Shown piece by piece: positions 7,424 to 14,647 of a stretch of 64,000 nt of DNA. Location: positions 62,001 through 126,000 of the forward strand of contig JALNYU010000010.1 of the NCBI GenBank assembly GCA_023229645.1. Direction: 5' to 3'. The notes beneath the pieces were generated by a model. That model did not search any database. It had not been told where the DNA came from and saw only the letters and a list, made by a program, of their open reading frames with translations. The translations under genes and the position numbers were made by a program. Origin of the DNA: Nevskia sp. Lineage in GTDB: Bacteria > Pseudomonadota > Gammaproteobacteria > Nevskiales > Nevskiaceae. Numbering within the stretch: the stretch's first letter is position 1; each line of letters starts with the position of its first letter.

Positions 7424-7982
7424 CTATTTGGCCCAGGCCTTCCGATTAATGACGAGTGTAATGAAAGCAAACGCAAGAAAGCCCGAACCCATAGCGATAC
7501 CGAAAGGCGAAGCCTTGGTGCCCGTAATTATTGATTCGGCCACAAAATAGTTGAACGAGGTGCTACGCGGCAATTTGAGATCGCACTTTTTCGAGACAGC
7601 GTGAGTGGCCGAATTAATAATAAAATTAAATTGCTTTGTTATTGATCCGGCCATTTCTCGCTTTCTCGGAAGTGCGGCATCCGGTTTGGCATTGCACTGT
7701 CTTTGTTCAAGTACTTAATGGCCGGATCAATAACCCCTCGAGAAGGAATGCAGCGCCCATGAATGCGTAGAAGCTGGGCACGATGAATGAGCCGCGCATG
7801 TTGATGGAGCTAATTCGAATGTTCCTCGAAACGAGGGTATTCGTGGATTCAACTACTTTCTCGTGCTCTCGTTTGCAGGCCAACCGATGACCCAGATCGC
7901 TTGCGCACTGAGCACACAGGCCTTTGCAACAGGCCTCGCACATACCAACAGCTTCAACATCATGGTAGGTAAAACAATGCAT
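7424..7982 (-). pseudogene. B-box-like zinc-binding membrane protein, interrupted by repeat element
   Basis: The 5' part (7982 to 7734) encodes a Cys/His-rich head, CFTYHDVEAVGMCEACCKGL with CAQCASDLGH and LACKREH, then a membrane segment (FIVPSFYAFMGAAFLLEGLL). The 3' part (7527 to 7424) encodes PFGIAMGSGFLAFAFITLVI and ends NRKAWAK. Together they match a common small protein type with an N-terminal B-box-like zinc finger and two C-terminal membrane helices. The 206-bp composite repeat 7528-7733 separates the halves and brings a stop after RPLST. It is flanked by attC-like sites, so the original was a cassette gene. Confidence 0.75.
7528..7733 (-). repeat. composite inverted-pair repeat element, copy 1
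   Basis: Two related units lie head-to-head: 7639-7733 (95 bp) and 7528-7620 (93 bp), separated by 18 AT-rich bases. Each unit is bounded by inverted repeats of the form TTATTGATYCGGCCA. The second unit is a diverged reverse complement of the first. A near-identical composite occurs at 41800-42002 in opposite orientation. No protein is encoded. The organisation resembles a MITE or REPIN. It interrupts the zinc-finger gene. Confidence 0.85.
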
Positions 7983-7996
7983 GCCCGCTCCTTTAT

Positions 7997-8086
7997 GCCT
8001 AATGCTTACGTCAAGCGGCGGCCCAGCCGCGCTATTTTAGAGTCCGGTGTATTTTACAGGCCGTTCACTTAAACGGTTTGTTGGGC
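7997..8086 (-). other. attC site D
   Basis: Minus strand from GCCCAAC (8086-8080) to ATTAGGC (8003-7997). Inner boxes CCGTTTAAGTGAACGG and CCGCTTGACG pair with unpaired bases between them, and a GGCCxx central stem is present. The upstream gene (stop 8037) reads into the site and the next gene starts 14 bases beyond it, both typical of cassettes. The terminal box has A instead of G at the exchange position, so it may be less active. Confidence 0.75.
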
Positions 8087-8333
8087 TAGCTTTAGCAGGC
8101 GATTTTTTGTGGATGAACTGCTTTGCTTTCCGCGGATTGGCCCTTACCACATCAAGGAAATAGTCAAGCTCTTGGTACGGTTTTTTTTGTCTCTTGGCGC
8201 GAGCTGATGGCTGTACGATAACAGTGCTCTGATTCATGGAGCGAATATCCGTCTTCAAAGTCGGCGAGTTGAAACAGGTTGCCTCGTATGGCCCATAGTT
8301 TTGCGGAATTTGGGAGGTAGTGGATAGCCCCAT
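8037..8333 (-). CDS. hypothetical basic protein (cassette gene)
   Basis: Up to 98 residues; ATG 8237 would give a 66-residue form beginning MNQSTVIVQPSARAKRQKK, and neither start has a strong ribosome site. It is rich in Lys and Arg (AKRQKKP, RANPRKAKQFIHKK), suggesting nucleic-acid or membrane contact, but no family is recognised. The last ~17 codons (ASPTNRLSERP...) are encoded inside attC site D, a common feature of integron cassette proteins. Confidence 0.5.
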   Translation of the reverse strand: MGLSTTSQIPQNYGPYEATCFNSPTLKTDIRSMNQSTVIVQPSARAKRQKKPYQELDYFLDVVRANPRKAKQFIHKKSPAKASPTNRLSERPVKYTGL

Positions 8334-8441
8334 TGCGCAAAGCTACGGTCCTAAGAGAGGGCTCGGATCGGATGCGATCTCTGGGTCATCTGCAGCGAAT
8401 AGCTTCGATGTAATCCGCTTTGGTCTTATGAGATCGCAATA

Positions 8442-8510
8442 GCACCAACGTTCGAAGTCACCGGACTATGCGGCCTTTCGCACAGGTCCGGTGGAATGAT
8501 GGCTTTGGCA
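8442..8510 (-). other. attC-like hairpin E (degenerate)
   Basis: A strong stem CACCGGAC (8459-8466) / GTCCGGTG (8486-8493) encloses a second short stem. On the minus strand it is followed by GAACGTTGGTGC, a weak core-site match at 8442-8449. It lies just after the 3' end of the split exported gene (8531), where an attC would belong. The rest of 8334-8530 shows no gene. Confidence 0.4.
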
Positions 8511-8530
8511 GCATTTGTAGCGAACACAGT

Positions 8531-9297
8531 TCAGCGCTTCAGTGGCCATGGATTTTCTTTCACCCCGGCGCGGCTAAAATAATTTTGGCCGTTTGAGAAG
8601 ACAAAAAATGACCGGAAGACCAAATCAAGAACCCACGCTGCGGCCTCTCGGGCCTTCTGAGGCTGCAATCCATATGTATTTACATAATACGTTGCTAGTG
8701 AGCGTTCAGCCGTCGGATACTCCTGCAGTATTTCTCTATAGAGCCGCCTGCGCGAACTATTTACCTTAGCCCAGTCTTCTAGGCCGGTATCAACCTCGCT
8801 ACGAGAGTTATATGCGTCGTCGTCGACAAGCGCCCAAGGGCGGAGGGCCACATTAGCCAGCACATGCGCGGCATTGAGCCTCGTGCTTGCTGTAGGCCGT
8901 AGCGTTCCTTCGTCACTTCCGGGTCCCAATGCCTCATCAAGTTTGCGAGCAAGTCTTTTTACCGAACGAGGAAGGCGCGCAGCGGCATCTTTGCCCGGCG
9001 GACTAAAGCTTATTGTGCAGATTGCATTTCTTCCCTTTGATGAGAAGACGCGCCAATCTGAAAATACTTGGAAGGGCAGTCCTACGTCAATGAACCATTT
9101 CGCTTTTTGTTGAGGGTGTTGAAAAACAAGCGGAGGTCGCCACGCACTTGAAACCACCGGCTGATAGGGGGAGTTGCCGGTAGCAGAATTGATGCTATTT
9201 AGAAAGTCGTCCTTTGCTACAGCAGCATCAACGAGATACAAGTCGTACGTATCACCACGCCAGCCGCGTGAAATCTCTCTTACAACGACTCGCAGCG
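8531..9297 (-). pseudogene. 3' part of exported-protein gene split by IS21 element
   Basis: This fragment encodes the C-terminal ~255 residues of a protein whose first ~105 codons lie beyond the insertion at 11817-12132. Removing 9298-11816 (element plus one copy of the target duplication) restores one uninterrupted 361-codon frame across the junction, reading RETNG then ALRVVVREISRGW. The visible domain (WRGDTYDLYLVDAAVA; RPWALVDDDAYNSRSE; an Arg-rich helix SRRRLYREILQEYP) matches no family I recognise. A TTG at 9241 could in theory restart translation, but the fragment would lack the signal peptide. Confidence 0.8.
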
Positions 9298-9305
9298 CAC
9301 CATTC
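9298..9305. repeat. 8-bp target-site duplication, left copy
   Basis: CACCATTC directly abuts the left end of the IS21-family element and is repeated exactly at its right end (11817-11824). IS21 elements usually duplicate 4-8 bp. An intact duplication indicates simple insertion with no later rearrangement. Confidence 0.93.
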
Positions 9306-9421
9306 TGTTGCTGCCGACTGAAAAGTCACCATCAAACCGAGGTTCTGCCGACTGAAAATTGACCAGGGTGTTCTTTACTAGCCTGCGGGTTCCTACCCAG
9401 CAGGAAGACGAGGTGCATACC

Positions 9422-10921
9422 ATGGCGATGTACGCGAAAGTTCGGAGAATGCGGTTGCGGGACGGCCTATCGATCAGCGAGATTGCACGCCGGACCAGCC
9501 TGACGAGAAACACGGTCAAGAAGTGGCTCAGTGAGCCAGGCCGCAGTGAGATGAAATACGAGCGGCCCGGTGGGCCGTGCAAGCTCGATGCGCATACCGA
9601 GTGGTTTCGTCAGGCGCTGGAAACGGATTCACATCGGCCCCGGAAAGAGCGACGCACCGGGTTGCGCTTGTTCGCTCAGCTCAAGGAGCAGGGGTACGTT
9701 GGCGGTTACAGCCAGGTCACGGCGTTCGTACGGTCGTGGCGTGCCGAGACCGGCGCCGTTACCGCCCGATCGGCCTACGTGCCGCTGCGTTTCGATTGGG
9801 GCGAAGCGTTCCAGTTCGACTGGAGCGAGGAAAGCCTGCTCATCGGCGGCATCTGGCGTACCAAGATCCAGCTGGCGCACATGAAGCTGTGTGCCAGCCG
9901 CGCCTTCTGGCTGGTGGCGTATCCGAGCCGGGGCCACGAGATGCTTTTCGATGCCCACACACGCTGCCTGACGGGTCTCGGCGGCGTCGCTCGTCGCGGC
10001 ATCTACGACAATATGAAAACGGCGGTGGACCGCGTGCCGGGTCGCGGCAGGACGCGCATCGTCAATGCCCGCTTCGCAGCGATGACGGCGCACTACCTGT
10101 TTGATCCCGACTTCTGCAATGTCGCTTCGGGCTGGGAGAAAGGCCGCGTCGAGAAGAGCGTGCAGGACACACGGCGTCGCATCTGGCAGCACGCTGCCGA
10201 TCAGCGCTTTGCCAGCTTTGGCGAATTGAATGTCTGGCTGGCGACGCGGTGTGTGGAAGCGCGTAATGCACCGCACCCCGAGTTTCCCGGCATGAGCATC
10301 CGGGAAGCCTGGGAGCATGAGCAGCCGCAGTTGATGCCGATGCCGACCCCCTTCGATGGCTACGTCGAATCACCCGCACGCGTGTCGAGCACCAGCCTGG
10401 TGTCGATCGCGCGCAATCGTTACTCGGTGCCTTGCGCACTCGCCGGGCATCGGGTCAGCGTGCGGCTGTATCCCGAGCGCGTCGTGATCGTCGCTGATCA
10501 GGCCATCGTGGCCGAGCATGTCCGCGCCAGTGACCGTGATCATGTCGTCTATAACTGGCAGCACTACGTCCCGCTGATCGAGCGCAAACCTGGCGCCCTG
10601 CGAAACGGCGCACCCTTCGCCGATCTGCCGGCGCCACTTCAACGGCTCAGTCGTGCGCTGCTGCGCCGCGACGGCGGCGATCGGGTCATGGCGCAGGTGC
10701 TGTCGGCCGTGCCGGTCTTCGGGCTGGAAGCGGTGCTGGTCGCCGTCGAGCTAGTGCTCGAATCGGGAAGGCCCAGTGCCGAGCATGTACTCAATGTGCT
10801 CGCTCGATTACGAGAAGGGCCGCCACCCGAGTCCGTCGAGACGAGCCTGACCGTCACCACCGCACCCGTCGCCGATCCGCAGCGTTACGACGCACTGCGT
10901 GAGGAGGTGGGCCATGGCTGA
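9422..10921 (+). CDS. istA: IS21 family transposase IstA
   Basis: 499 residues from ATG 9422. The N-terminal helix-turn-helix (GLSISEIARRTSLTRNTVKK, about residues 15-40) binds the terminal repeats. The DDE integrase core includes FQFDWSEE, GIYDNMKTAVD and GWEKGRVEKSV with the three acidic residues, followed by a C-terminal beta-barrel-like region. IstA catalyses strand cleavage and transfer, with target choice and activation by IstB. It overlaps istB by eight bases, with GAGGAGG upstream of the istB start. The frame is open 21 codons further up, but ATG 9422 fits the family. Confidence 0.94.
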   Translation: MAMYAKVRRMRLRDGLSISEIARRTSLTRNTVKKWLSEPGRSEMKYERPGGPCKLDAHTEWFRQALETDSHRPRKERRTGLRLFAQLKEQGYVGGYSQVTAFVRSWRAETGAVTARSAYVPLRFDWGEAFQFDWSEESLLIGGIWRTKIQLAHMKLCASRAFWLVAYPSRGHEMLFDAHTRCLTGLGGVARRGIYDNMKTAVDRVPGRGRTRIVNARFAAMTAHYLFDPDFCNVASGWEKGRVEKSVQDTRRRIWQHAADQRFASFGELNVWLATRCVEARNAPHPEFPGMSIREAWEHEQPQLMPMPTPFDGYVESPARVSSTSLVSIARNRYSVPCALAGHRVSVRLYPERVVIVADQAIVAEHVRASDRDHVVYNWQHYVPLIERKPGALRNGAPFADLPAPLQRLSRALLRRDGGDRVMAQVLSAVPVFGLEAVLVAVELVLESGRPSAEHVLNVLARLREGPPPESVETSLTVTTAPVADPQRYDALREEVGHG

Positions 10922-11714
10922 TCTGATCGCCGACCTAAAGTCACTGCGCCTGTACGGCATGGCAGGCTGCTACGCCGACTGGATCGAGCAAGGCAGCACC
11001 GGCGCGTTGAACACCAACGAATCGCTGCTGACCCACTTGGTGCAGGCCGAGAGCACGGACCGGGCGCTGCGCTCGATCCGCTACCAGATGCACGTTGCTC
11101 GCTTTCCGATCCATCGTGATCGGGCCGGATTCGACTTCGATCAGTCGAAGGTCGAGCGCCGGCAGATCACGACCTTTGCCACCACCGCCTTCACCGAGAA
11201 GTCGGAAAACATTGTACTGATCGGCGGCACGGGTACCGGCAAGACGCATCTGGCCACGGCGCTGGGCATTGAAGCCATCGCACGCCACGGCAAGCGCGTG
11301 CGCTTCTTCTCGACGGTGGAACTGGCCAATACGCTGGAGCAGGAGAAGGCCGCAGGAAAGGCCGGGCGCCTGGCCCATCAGCTGATGCACCTGGACCTGG
11401 TGATCCTCGATGAGCTGGGGTATCTCCCATTTTCACAGGCCGGCGGCGCGCTGCTCTTCCACCTGCTCTCGAAGCTCTACGAGCACACCAGTGTGATCAT
11501 CACGACGAATCTGGTCTTTGCCGAATGGAGCAATGTCTTCATCGACCCCAAGCTCACCACCGCGCTGCTCGACCGGCTCACGCATCACTGCCACATCGTC
11601 GAGACGGGCAACGAGTCCTATCGCTTCCGGCACAGCAGCAGTACCGCCAAAGCCCGAATCAAATCCCGTGAACAGGCCAAGCAGGCCCAGGAGGAAATCG
11701 ACGAACCGTTCTGA
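10914..11714 (+). CDS. istB: IS21 helper ATPase IstB
   Basis: 266 residues. AAA+ ATPase with Walker A GGTGTGKTHLATAL (about residues 104-117) and Walker B LVILDELGYLPFS, the DnaC-like signature of IstB. It assembles on target DNA in an ATP-dependent way and stimulates IstA transposition. ATG 10914 is preceded by a good GAGGAGG ribosome site within the end of istA, so the pair is translationally coupled. No damage is visible. Confidence 0.95.
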   Translation: MADLIADLKSLRLYGMAGCYADWIEQGSTGALNTNESLLTHLVQAESTDRALRSIRYQMHVARFPIHRDRAGFDFDQSKVERRQITTFATTAFTEKSENIVLIGGTGTGKTHLATALGIEAIARHGKRVRFFSTVELANTLEQEKAAGKAGRLAHQLMHLDLVILDELGYLPFSQAGGALLFHLLSKLYEHTSVIITTNLVFAEWSNVFIDPKLTTALLDRLTHHCHIVETGNESYRFRHSSSTAKARIKSREQAKQAQEEIDEPF

Positions 11715-11816
11715 CTACCGATACGATTAAACAACCCCGAGGGCTGCTGCCCTCGGTTTCCACCTCTGGTCAATTTTCAATCGGCAGAGATGGTCAACTT
11801 TCAGTCGGTAGCAACA

Positions 11817-11824
11817 CACCATTC
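11817..11824. repeat. 8-bp target-site duplication, right copy
   Basis: CACCATTC, exact repeat of 9298-9305, abutting the right terminus (...GGTAGCAACA) of the IS21 element. One copy belongs to the interrupted gene. Confidence 0.93.
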
Positions 11825-12132
11825 GTTTCTCTGGCCCAATAAATATTGCGGATGTCTTGAGGGCTTTTTTCAAAATCTTCAGCACTTGTCAGCGCGTCCC
11901 CTCCCGAAATATCCATTTTTGAAGCACCAAGCACCAACGTGCTTCGAAAACCTGTCGGGATTGTGAGCGGGGCATAAAGGCGCGAGGCAGTTGACTGAAA
12001 CATTGCGCTTGCAAGGTTCATTGCATCGCCGCACTCGGGGCGAGAAATGTCACCAGTAGAAAATGGCAACGAGGCAAGGGCGGCAGTGGCTTTCAGAAAG
12101 AAGAAAACTGCTGCGCCTAAACGGGCAATCAT
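11817..12132 (-). pseudogene. 5' part of exported-protein gene split by IS21 element
   Basis: Starts at ATG 12132 with a signal peptide (MIARLGAAVFFFLKATAALA) and continues GDISRPECGDAMNLASAMFQ to RETNG, where the IS21 element cuts the gene. The continuation is 9297-8531 and the joined frame has 361 codons. Read into the element it ends after a few foreign residues. An attC-like right half lies 35 bases upstream (12167), so the uninterrupted gene was probably a cassette. Function unknown; the signal peptide suggests a periplasmic or outer-membrane location. Confidence 0.8.
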
Positions 12133-12166
12133 GTGGTGCCTCCGCTACCGTTGATGTCTTTATGAT

Positions 12167-12220
12167 GTCCAACGAGGCTGCGGGAAATGGCCGCCAGTGC
12201 TCTCACAAAAATGCGCAAAG
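12167..12220 (-). repeat. 54-bp sequence shared with 6568-6621, possible attC right half
   Basis: On the minus strand it ends in GTTGGAC, a full match to the GTTRRRY core site, 35 bases before the split exported gene. It shares 41 of 54 bases with 6568-6621. The partner left half is not visible; its place is taken by the IS630-type remnant and by a GGGTCGGACTGACCC repeat at about 12230-12245. Confidence 0.5.
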
Positions 12221-12244
12221 AAACCTCAGGGTCAGTCCGACCCT

Positions 12245-12406
12245 TATTTCCCTTCCCTTTGGGCATGGCTGAAACGTCATGCCTTGGCCAACTACTGTCC
12301 CAACACCCTCGACGAACTGCACACCACGACCCTCAGCAAGCTCAAGAGTGCCCAGCGTCGCCCTTCGATCATCGCCGCATGCTGGGCTCAGGCTACGCCG
12401 TGGTGA
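12245..12406 (+). pseudogene. IS630-type transposase, C-terminal remnant
   Basis: About 53 codons in frame, with LWAWLKRHALANYCPNTLDE, LHTTTLSKLKSAQRRPSIIA and CWAQA before the stop. This is the characteristic C-terminal end of IS630/Tc1-like DDE transposases, where LWAWLKRH follows the catalytic Glu region. Everything upstream is missing, so it cannot be functional. It sits on the plus strand between the membrane-protein cassette gene (ends 12437) and the possible attC half, and may have removed that gene's attC. Confidence 0.75.
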
Positions 12407-12436
12407 TGTCATGATTTATGGAAAGATCAATAGGTT

Positions 12437-13162
12437 TCACAGCTTGGTGAGCCGCTCCCGAACGCGGTCGTTTGTTGCGTACCCCTCAATAAAGCTCCAG
12501 CCGGCTAGAACTTGCCAAAAGAAACCCATGGCGCTCTTTACGCCGTCATAGTCCTCTTGCCAAAGGCGCCACTTGTACAGTTGCTCAGAGAGATGCTTGA
12601 AGAATGAGTGAAGCTCGTCGTCTTGAATGTCCGTAACAGTCATGACGTGCTGAAATTCGTTATATAGAATTTCCATTTCGACGGTGAGTTGCCGCAACGA
12701 ATAGTCGTTCATGCGGTTCGCGGCGTCATCCCATCTGTCCACATCAGGGCCAGTGCGCTCTTTGAAGTACTTTTTGAAATTCTCTGCTCTCATCAGGGAC
12801 TTGACAGTTTCCCCGGAGTAGTGGCCGTCAGCAAGGCCGACAAAAGTCGCGATGCACTGCTCCTTGAATCGGTCGTATGTTCTCAGGAGATGCGCCTTTG
12901 CGCGCGCCTTCTTCTGCTGCTCTGGAATTTTTACAAGAACGTAGTACATCAAGATCGCAGAAACTGTGGCTGCAGAAAGATTGAATGTGACTTCGTTCCC
13001 TGTTGGAAATTGCGAGAAGATGATCCCGACCATTGTTCCCGTGAGCAAGGGGACGAGAGGGTCGTTGCTGGTCTTAAGCATTAAAAGAACACAGCCCATG
13101 AAACCAGCGATCAGCCATGTGCTAAGGCTTTGCTTTTTTAATGGATTGCGAGACTTCGTCAT
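12437..13162 (-). CDS. hypothetical membrane protein (cassette gene)
   Basis: 241 residues. The N-terminal 75 residues contain three hydrophobic segments (LIAGFMGCVLLML; PLVPLLTGTMVGIIF; AATVSAILMYYVLV); the remaining ~165 are soluble, charged and mostly helical (QQKKARAKAHLLRTYDRFKE; WRLWQEDYDGVKSAMGFFW). I do not recognise the family; the layout suggests a membrane-anchored cytoplasmic helical domain. The start lies five bases after attC site G, so it is the second gene of the array reading leftward. No attC is visible at its 3' end, where the IS630 remnant begins. Confidence 0.65.
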   Translation of the reverse strand: MTKSRNPLKKQSLSTWLIAGFMGCVLLMLKTSNDPLVPLLTGTMVGIIFSQFPTGNEVTFNLSAATVSAILMYYVLVKIPEQQKKARAKAHLLRTYDRFKEQCIATFVGLADGHYSGETVKSLMRAENFKKYFKERTGPDVDRWDDAANRMNDYSLRQLTVEMEILYNEFQHVMTVTDIQDDELHSFFKHLSEQLYKWRLWQEDYDGVKSAMGFFWQVLAGWSFIEGYATNDRVRERLTKL

Positions 13163-13167
13163 ATGAA

Positions 13168-13216
13168 ACCTAACGACACGTTAACCGTCCTGTCCGCGTT
13201 GAACGCCTGGTTATGC
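13168..13216 (-). other. attC site G (short, well formed)
   Basis: Minus strand from GCATAAC (13216-13210) to GTTAGGT (13174-13168), both fitting the core consensus. Inner boxes GCGTTCAAC and GTTAACGTG pair with one extra unpaired C, the orientation-determining feature. At 49 bp it is near the short end for attC. It starts right after the stop of the 89-residue gene and ends just before the next start. Confidence 0.82.
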
Positions 13217-13217
13217 A

Positions 13218-13487
13218 TTAGCTGAAGATGCTATTGCCCGAATTTTTGACCACCAAAGTAATTGTATGAAGACTGTCTTTAGACCTCGGAACTTTGTCAG
13301 TTACGTCGGTAATATGGTGGAGAACATCGAGCACCTCATATTTGTGCTCAGTTTTATGACCTGATGATTGATCGGCATAGGAATACATTGAAATGTACTC
13401 ACCTTTCCTAGGGATTGCGCTCAATTGGGCCTCATAGTAAGGGCCGTCGTTAATCTCCCTAATTACAGCCTTGATTTTTTCCGACAT
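13218..13487 (-). CDS. small hypothetical protein (cassette gene)
   Basis: 89 residues beginning MSEKIKAVIREINDGPYYEA. The composition and alternating pattern (KYEVLDVLHHITDV; HTITLVVKNSG) suggest an all-beta fold, and the family is not recognised. The stop TAA adjoins attC site G, and a GTTATGC box lies 28 bases upstream of the start on the same strand (13521-13515), so the gene is bracketed like a complete cassette. It is the first recognisable gene of the minus-strand array. Confidence 0.6.
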   Translation of the reverse strand: MSEKIKAVIREINDGPYYEAQLSAIPRKGEYISMYSYADQSSGHKTEHKYEVLDVLHHITDVTDKVPRSKDSLHTITLVVKNSGNSIFS

Positions 13488-13937
13488 ATTAGCCTTCTCA
13501 TGATTGGTTGAATTGCATAACGTTATTTAGACCGACAGCCAATTAGCCCATCGTTCCGCCTATCGTCAATTTATTGATTTTAAGCCTCTGAAAAATTTGG
13601 GGTTGGCATTGCGTTTTAATTTTATAGCCCCGACTAAAATTTTTCGAATGGAGACAGACACTCAAAAGCGGCCGAAAGCTCTCACTTGATCTCAAGTGGC
13701 AGCTATCGGCTCAGGATGGCGCCTTTGGTGGCTCAGACTCCAATCAGATAAGAAAGGATGGCTTTGACGGCATCGGCGGGCGTTGCCGTAAGCAGGCGTG
13801 CCATGATGCCGAAGGCTGAACGGAGGCAGCGGTTATCTGCAGACGGTAAACATGGCAGATGTGACGATGCCCGATGCCGCTTCGACACCTTTTAAAACGC
13901 GTAGCAGCAGGCGGGCTGGCCTCGATTGAGTTGAAAT
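13488..13937. other. gene-free right border of the cassette array
   Basis: No supported gene and no trace of an integron integrase. GTTATGC (minus, 13521-13515) is a plausible last core site. An AT-rich inverted repeat spans 13590-13645 (GAAAAATTT... / ...AAATTTTTC). A strong hairpin, GCCGA/TCGGC, AGCT/AGCT and CACTTGA/TCAAGTG in nested order, spans 13671-13710. From about 13740 the DNA returns to the GC-rich core composition. Confidence 0.5.
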
Positions 13938-14573
13938 TTACGCTGTCTTTGTGCCCGCGGGCTTGCCGCGCGTGCCCATAATCCAGTCCCATAACGGCGA
14001 GGTGACGCCGTAGCCGGTATTCGGGCCGACGAAATGGTGCTGCATATGGTTGCGCTTCAAGATTTTGAACAGCGGGTGCTGGAACGCGAAATGGTGCAGG
14101 GCGTAGTGCAGCGTGTCGTAGCAGATGTAGCCGACGATAAAGCCGGCGAAGACGCCCCACAGCACGGGTGGCGCGAAGATCAGTGAAAACAGGCCGTAAA
14201 ACGCCAGCGCCAGCGGGATGCTGACGGACGGCGGCAGCACCAAACGCAGCGCATCATTCGGGTAATCGTGGTGTACGCCGTGAAAGATGAAATGCAGGCG
14301 TGCGCCGATTTTGCCCGGCGGTAGCCAGTGGAAGACGTTCCGGTGGACGAAATACTCGGTCGCGGTCCAGATTGTCAGGCCTAGTAAAAAGCAGCCGATG
14401 TAGGCGGGCACGCCGAGTTGTCCGGCTACGAGCGCACGCCAAGTGACGTAGCCGAACACCGGCAGGAACACGACCAGCGGCACGTAAAACGGTACTTTCG
14501 AAAGCGCTTCGAGGAGGTTGCTTTCAAACATCCGCACTGAAGCGCGGGAATTGGAAACGGGGCGGTGGTTCAT
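13938..14573 (-). CDS. sterol desaturase / fatty acid hydroxylase family protein
   Basis: 211 residues. Membrane di-iron enzyme of the fatty acid hydroxylase superfamily: His clusters HRNVFH, HGVHHDYP, HYALHH and NHMQHHF provide the metal ligands, and hydrophobic segments lie between them (about residues 28-75 and 115-150). The closest pattern is fatty acid 2-hydroxylase-like proteins, which hydroxylate membrane lipid acyl chains. The substrate is not determined by sequence alone. It stands alone on the minus strand next to the accessory region. Confidence 0.87.
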   Translation of the reverse strand: MNHRPVSNSRASVRMFESNLLEALSKVPFYVPLVVFLPVFGYVTWRALVAGQLGVPAYIGCFLLGLTIWTATEYFVHRNVFHWLPPGKIGARLHFIFHGVHHDYPNDALRLVLPPSVSIPLALAFYGLFSLIFAPPVLWGVFAGFIVGYICYDTLHYALHHFAFQHPLFKILKRNHMQHHFVGPNTGYGVTSPLWDWIMGTRGKPAGTKTA

Positions 14574-14647
14574 GAGCTCGATCCTGGCGGTTGGCCTAGA
14601 CTGAAAAGGCGGCGATCGGCAATATTAGTGCAGACGCCGCTGTACGG

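Larger units (their letters stand above)
9306..11816 (+). mobile_element. complete IS21-family insertion sequence
   Basis: 2511 bp. The ends begin TGTTGCT[G/A]CCGACTGAAA in inverted orientation and carry the multiple subterminal copies typical of IS21: CCGACTGAAAATTGACCAG-like repeats near 9348 on the left and twice near 11770-11810 on the right. It carries istA and istB in order and is flanked by an 8-bp duplication. Both genes are intact, so it is probably still mobile. It lies inside an exported-protein cassette gene. Confidence 0.95.

Noticed and set aside
7528..7733. CRISPR-like repetition because of recurrent CGGCCA-containing repeats
   Set aside because: Only four inverted-repeat ends in two units, no regular direct repeats or spacers, and no cas genes.
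13520..13937. Possible integron integrase remnant at the right border of the cassette array
   Set aside because: Six-frame reading shows none of the tyrosine-recombinase motifs, so no integrase can be claimed.
13744..14160. Long open frame on the minus strand overlapping the fatty acid hydroxylase gene
   Set aside because: Out of frame with a clearly recognisable His-motif enzyme and Arg/Pro/Leu-rich, as expected for the antisense-frame shadow of GC-rich coding DNA.
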